NCBI RefSeq assembly: GCF_023101085.1
Contig: NZ_CP064703.1
Coordinates: 2,604,001 to 2,668,000 of the forward strand
Length of the DNA: 64,000 nt
Direction of reading: 5' to 3'
Source of the DNA: Bradyrhizobium sp. 170
GTDB taxonomy: Bacteria; Pseudomonadota; Alphaproteobacteria; Rhizobiales; Xanthobacteraceae
Made by a program: the position numbers and the translations under genes. Positions 62,991 through 64,000 of the stretch are shown here, in pieces. Each line of letters begins with the position of its first letter. Position 1 is the first letter of the stretch. Under the pieces are notes generated by a model. That model had not been told where the DNA came from and did not search any database. It saw nothing but the letters and a program-made list of their open reading frames with translations.

Positions 62991-64000
62991 ATGTCGTGGA
63001 CGCGGGCCGCGTCGGTTGAGGAGACGCTTGCGTTGTGGGCGGCGTCGCTTCGAGAGATCAAGAAACGGATACGTCCGCTGTTCACGCAAGAGCGTGTTGC
63101 GACGAATGCAGGCATGTTCCTGGAAGGTCTGCTCGGAGATGAGCAGCGCAAGACCGGCTGGATGCGTGCGGAGGCGGCTGGCGATCCTGGCCCATGGCGA
63201 CAGCAGGCAATTCTTGGTCGTGGGGATTGGGACGCTGATGCCCTGCGCGACATCGTGCGCGACTATGTCATCGAGCATTTGGCGGATGACGATGCGGTGC
63301 TGGTGATCGACGAGACCGGCTTTCTCAAACAGGGCAAAGCGTCATGCGGCGTGGCACGGCAATACACCGGTTCGGCAGGAAAGATCACGAACTGCCAGAT
63401 CGGCGTCTTCGCCACCTATGTTTCGCGTCATGGCCACGCGTTCATCGATCGCGCGTTGTATCTTCCGAAGGAATGGACCGACGATCCAGATCGGCTGGAA
63501 GCCGCATATGTGCCTGCCGATGTCGGCTTTGCGACCAAACCAAAGCTTGCGACGCGAATGATCGCACGCGCGATAGCCGCGTCTGTACCATTCAAGTGGG
63601 TTGCCGGTGATACCGTCTACGGTGTTGGCAACATCGAACAGCAACTACGTCGGGCAGGCAAAGGCTACGTGCTCGGGGTCAGCAGCGCTCATGTGTTTCG
63701 ATCCTGGGGCAAGCGACCGCCGGTCGCCGGTACGGCTGCGGACCTCGCCCGGACGCGGCGCTCATCCGACTGGAAGCGCCTGTCGGCGGGAGCCGGAACC
63801 AAAGGACCGCGGCTGCACGATTGGTGTTATCTCGAATTGGCCGATCTCGAGGCCGAGCAGTTCAACGGTGCAAATGACGGTTTGTGGACACGCGGTCTAC
63901 TGATCCGTCGTCGCATCGCCGATGATGACCTCGCCTTCTTCACCACCTGGTGCCCAGCGGGAACAGCCATTGAAACGCTGGTCGCGGTCGAAGGCCATCG
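62991..64000 (+). CDS. IS701-family transposase, 5' part (runs off window)
   Basis: An uninterrupted frame from ATG 62991 (in-frame ATG at 62982 also possible) to the window edge, 336 codons. It reads MSWTRAASVEETLALWAASL, RIRPLFTQERV, WMRAEAAGDPGPWRQQAILG, AVLVIDETGFLKQGKASCGV, GSAGKITNCQIGVFATYVSR, FKWVAGDTVYG, which are the IS701/IS4-like DDE landmarks (first Asp in VIDETGF, second in AGDTVYG). It lies 58 bp beyond the IS5 element, so the two form a cluster. The 3' end and its terminal repeat are outside the window. Confidence 0.9.
   Translation, partial: MSWTRAASVEETLALWAASLREIKKRIRPLFTQERVATNAGMFLEGLLGDEQRKTGWMRAEAAGDPGPWRQQAILGRGDWDADALRDIVRDYVIEHLADDDAVLVIDETGFLKQGKASCGVARQYTGSAGKITNCQIGVFATYVSRHGHAFIDRALYLPKEWTDDPDRLEAAYVPADVGFATKPKLATRMIARAIAASVPFKWVAGDTVYGVGNIEQQLRRAGKGYVLGVSSAHVFRSWGKRPPVAGTAADLARTRRSSDWKRLSAGAGTKGPRLHDWCYLELADLEAEQFNGANDGLWTRGLLIRRRIADDDLAFFTTWCPAGTAIETLVAVEGH

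Overview
The window reads as a chromosomal segment of an alphaproteobacterium of the Bradyrhizobium/Rhodopseudomonas group. The evidence is high GC with strong third-position GC, dense dispersed intergenic palindromes, and a gene set typical of the group: a tripartite-tricarboxylate receptor, glutaryl-CoA dehydrogenase, ClpS2, a GcrA-like regulator, an extensin-like protein, and an HDAC-xseB-dxs-tlyA cluster. Species was not determined. No database search was possible, so all calls rest on motifs and remembered family features.

Layout. 1-13 kb: the 5' end of a flavin monooxygenase facing a TctC-like receptor; a PLP aminotransferase; a DUF3124 lipoprotein-like protein divergent from a CPA2 K+/H+ antiporter; RibB with a degenerate GTP cyclohydrolase II tail; glutaryl-CoA dehydrogenase; a metallo-beta-lactamase-fold hydrolase; a DUF1499 membrane protein; a proline-rich membrane protein; and a LysR regulator divergent from a small ORF. 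13-25.5 kb: an acyl-CoA ligase, an extensin-like protein convergent with an L,D-transpeptidase (shared terminator), CorA, an SDR with pdxH, a surface lipoprotein, a DnaJ-like protein, an ECF sigma/anti-sigma pair, a histidine phosphatase and aroC. 25.5-33.5 kb: a GMC oxidoreductase, a class III cyclase, clpS2, a Sel1-type protein, a DUF1194 protein, and two REP-associated tyrosine transposases (RAYTs). 33.5-43 kb: a mostly co-directional minus-strand cluster of 5'-nucleotidase, HDAC-like deacetylase, xseB, an alpha/beta-hydrolase-like membrane protein, dxs, a nucleoside deoxyribosyltransferase, tlyA and a TrmA/RumA-type RNA methyltransferase. 43-47 kb: enoyl-CoA hydratase, a ring-cleaving dioxygenase, DUF1737, a PhyH-type dioxygenase, and the tail of a second lost ring-cleaving dioxygenase. 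47.2-54.2 kb: a giant VCBS/RTX adhesin with 14 tandem 330-bp repeats. 55-59.4 kb: small unknown genes, a four-helix membrane coiled-coil protein, a GcrA-like regulator and an M15-like peptidase. 59.6-64 kb: an acyl-CoA dehydrogenase, tRNA-Gln(TTG), a complete IS5-type element and the 5' part of an IS701-type transposase.

The most interesting signal is the REP/RAYT system. Two 178-aa RAYTs are each bracketed by copies of a different REP family. Both REP families start with GTAG and share the loop core GAGCG(C/A)AGCG but have different, fully paired outer stems. Copies of both families, mostly as inverted pairs, are scattered through the window; one even supplies the stop codon of a neighbouring gene. 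The second striking object is the adhesin repeat array, whose synonymous variants form a mosaic typical of ongoing recombination between repeats.
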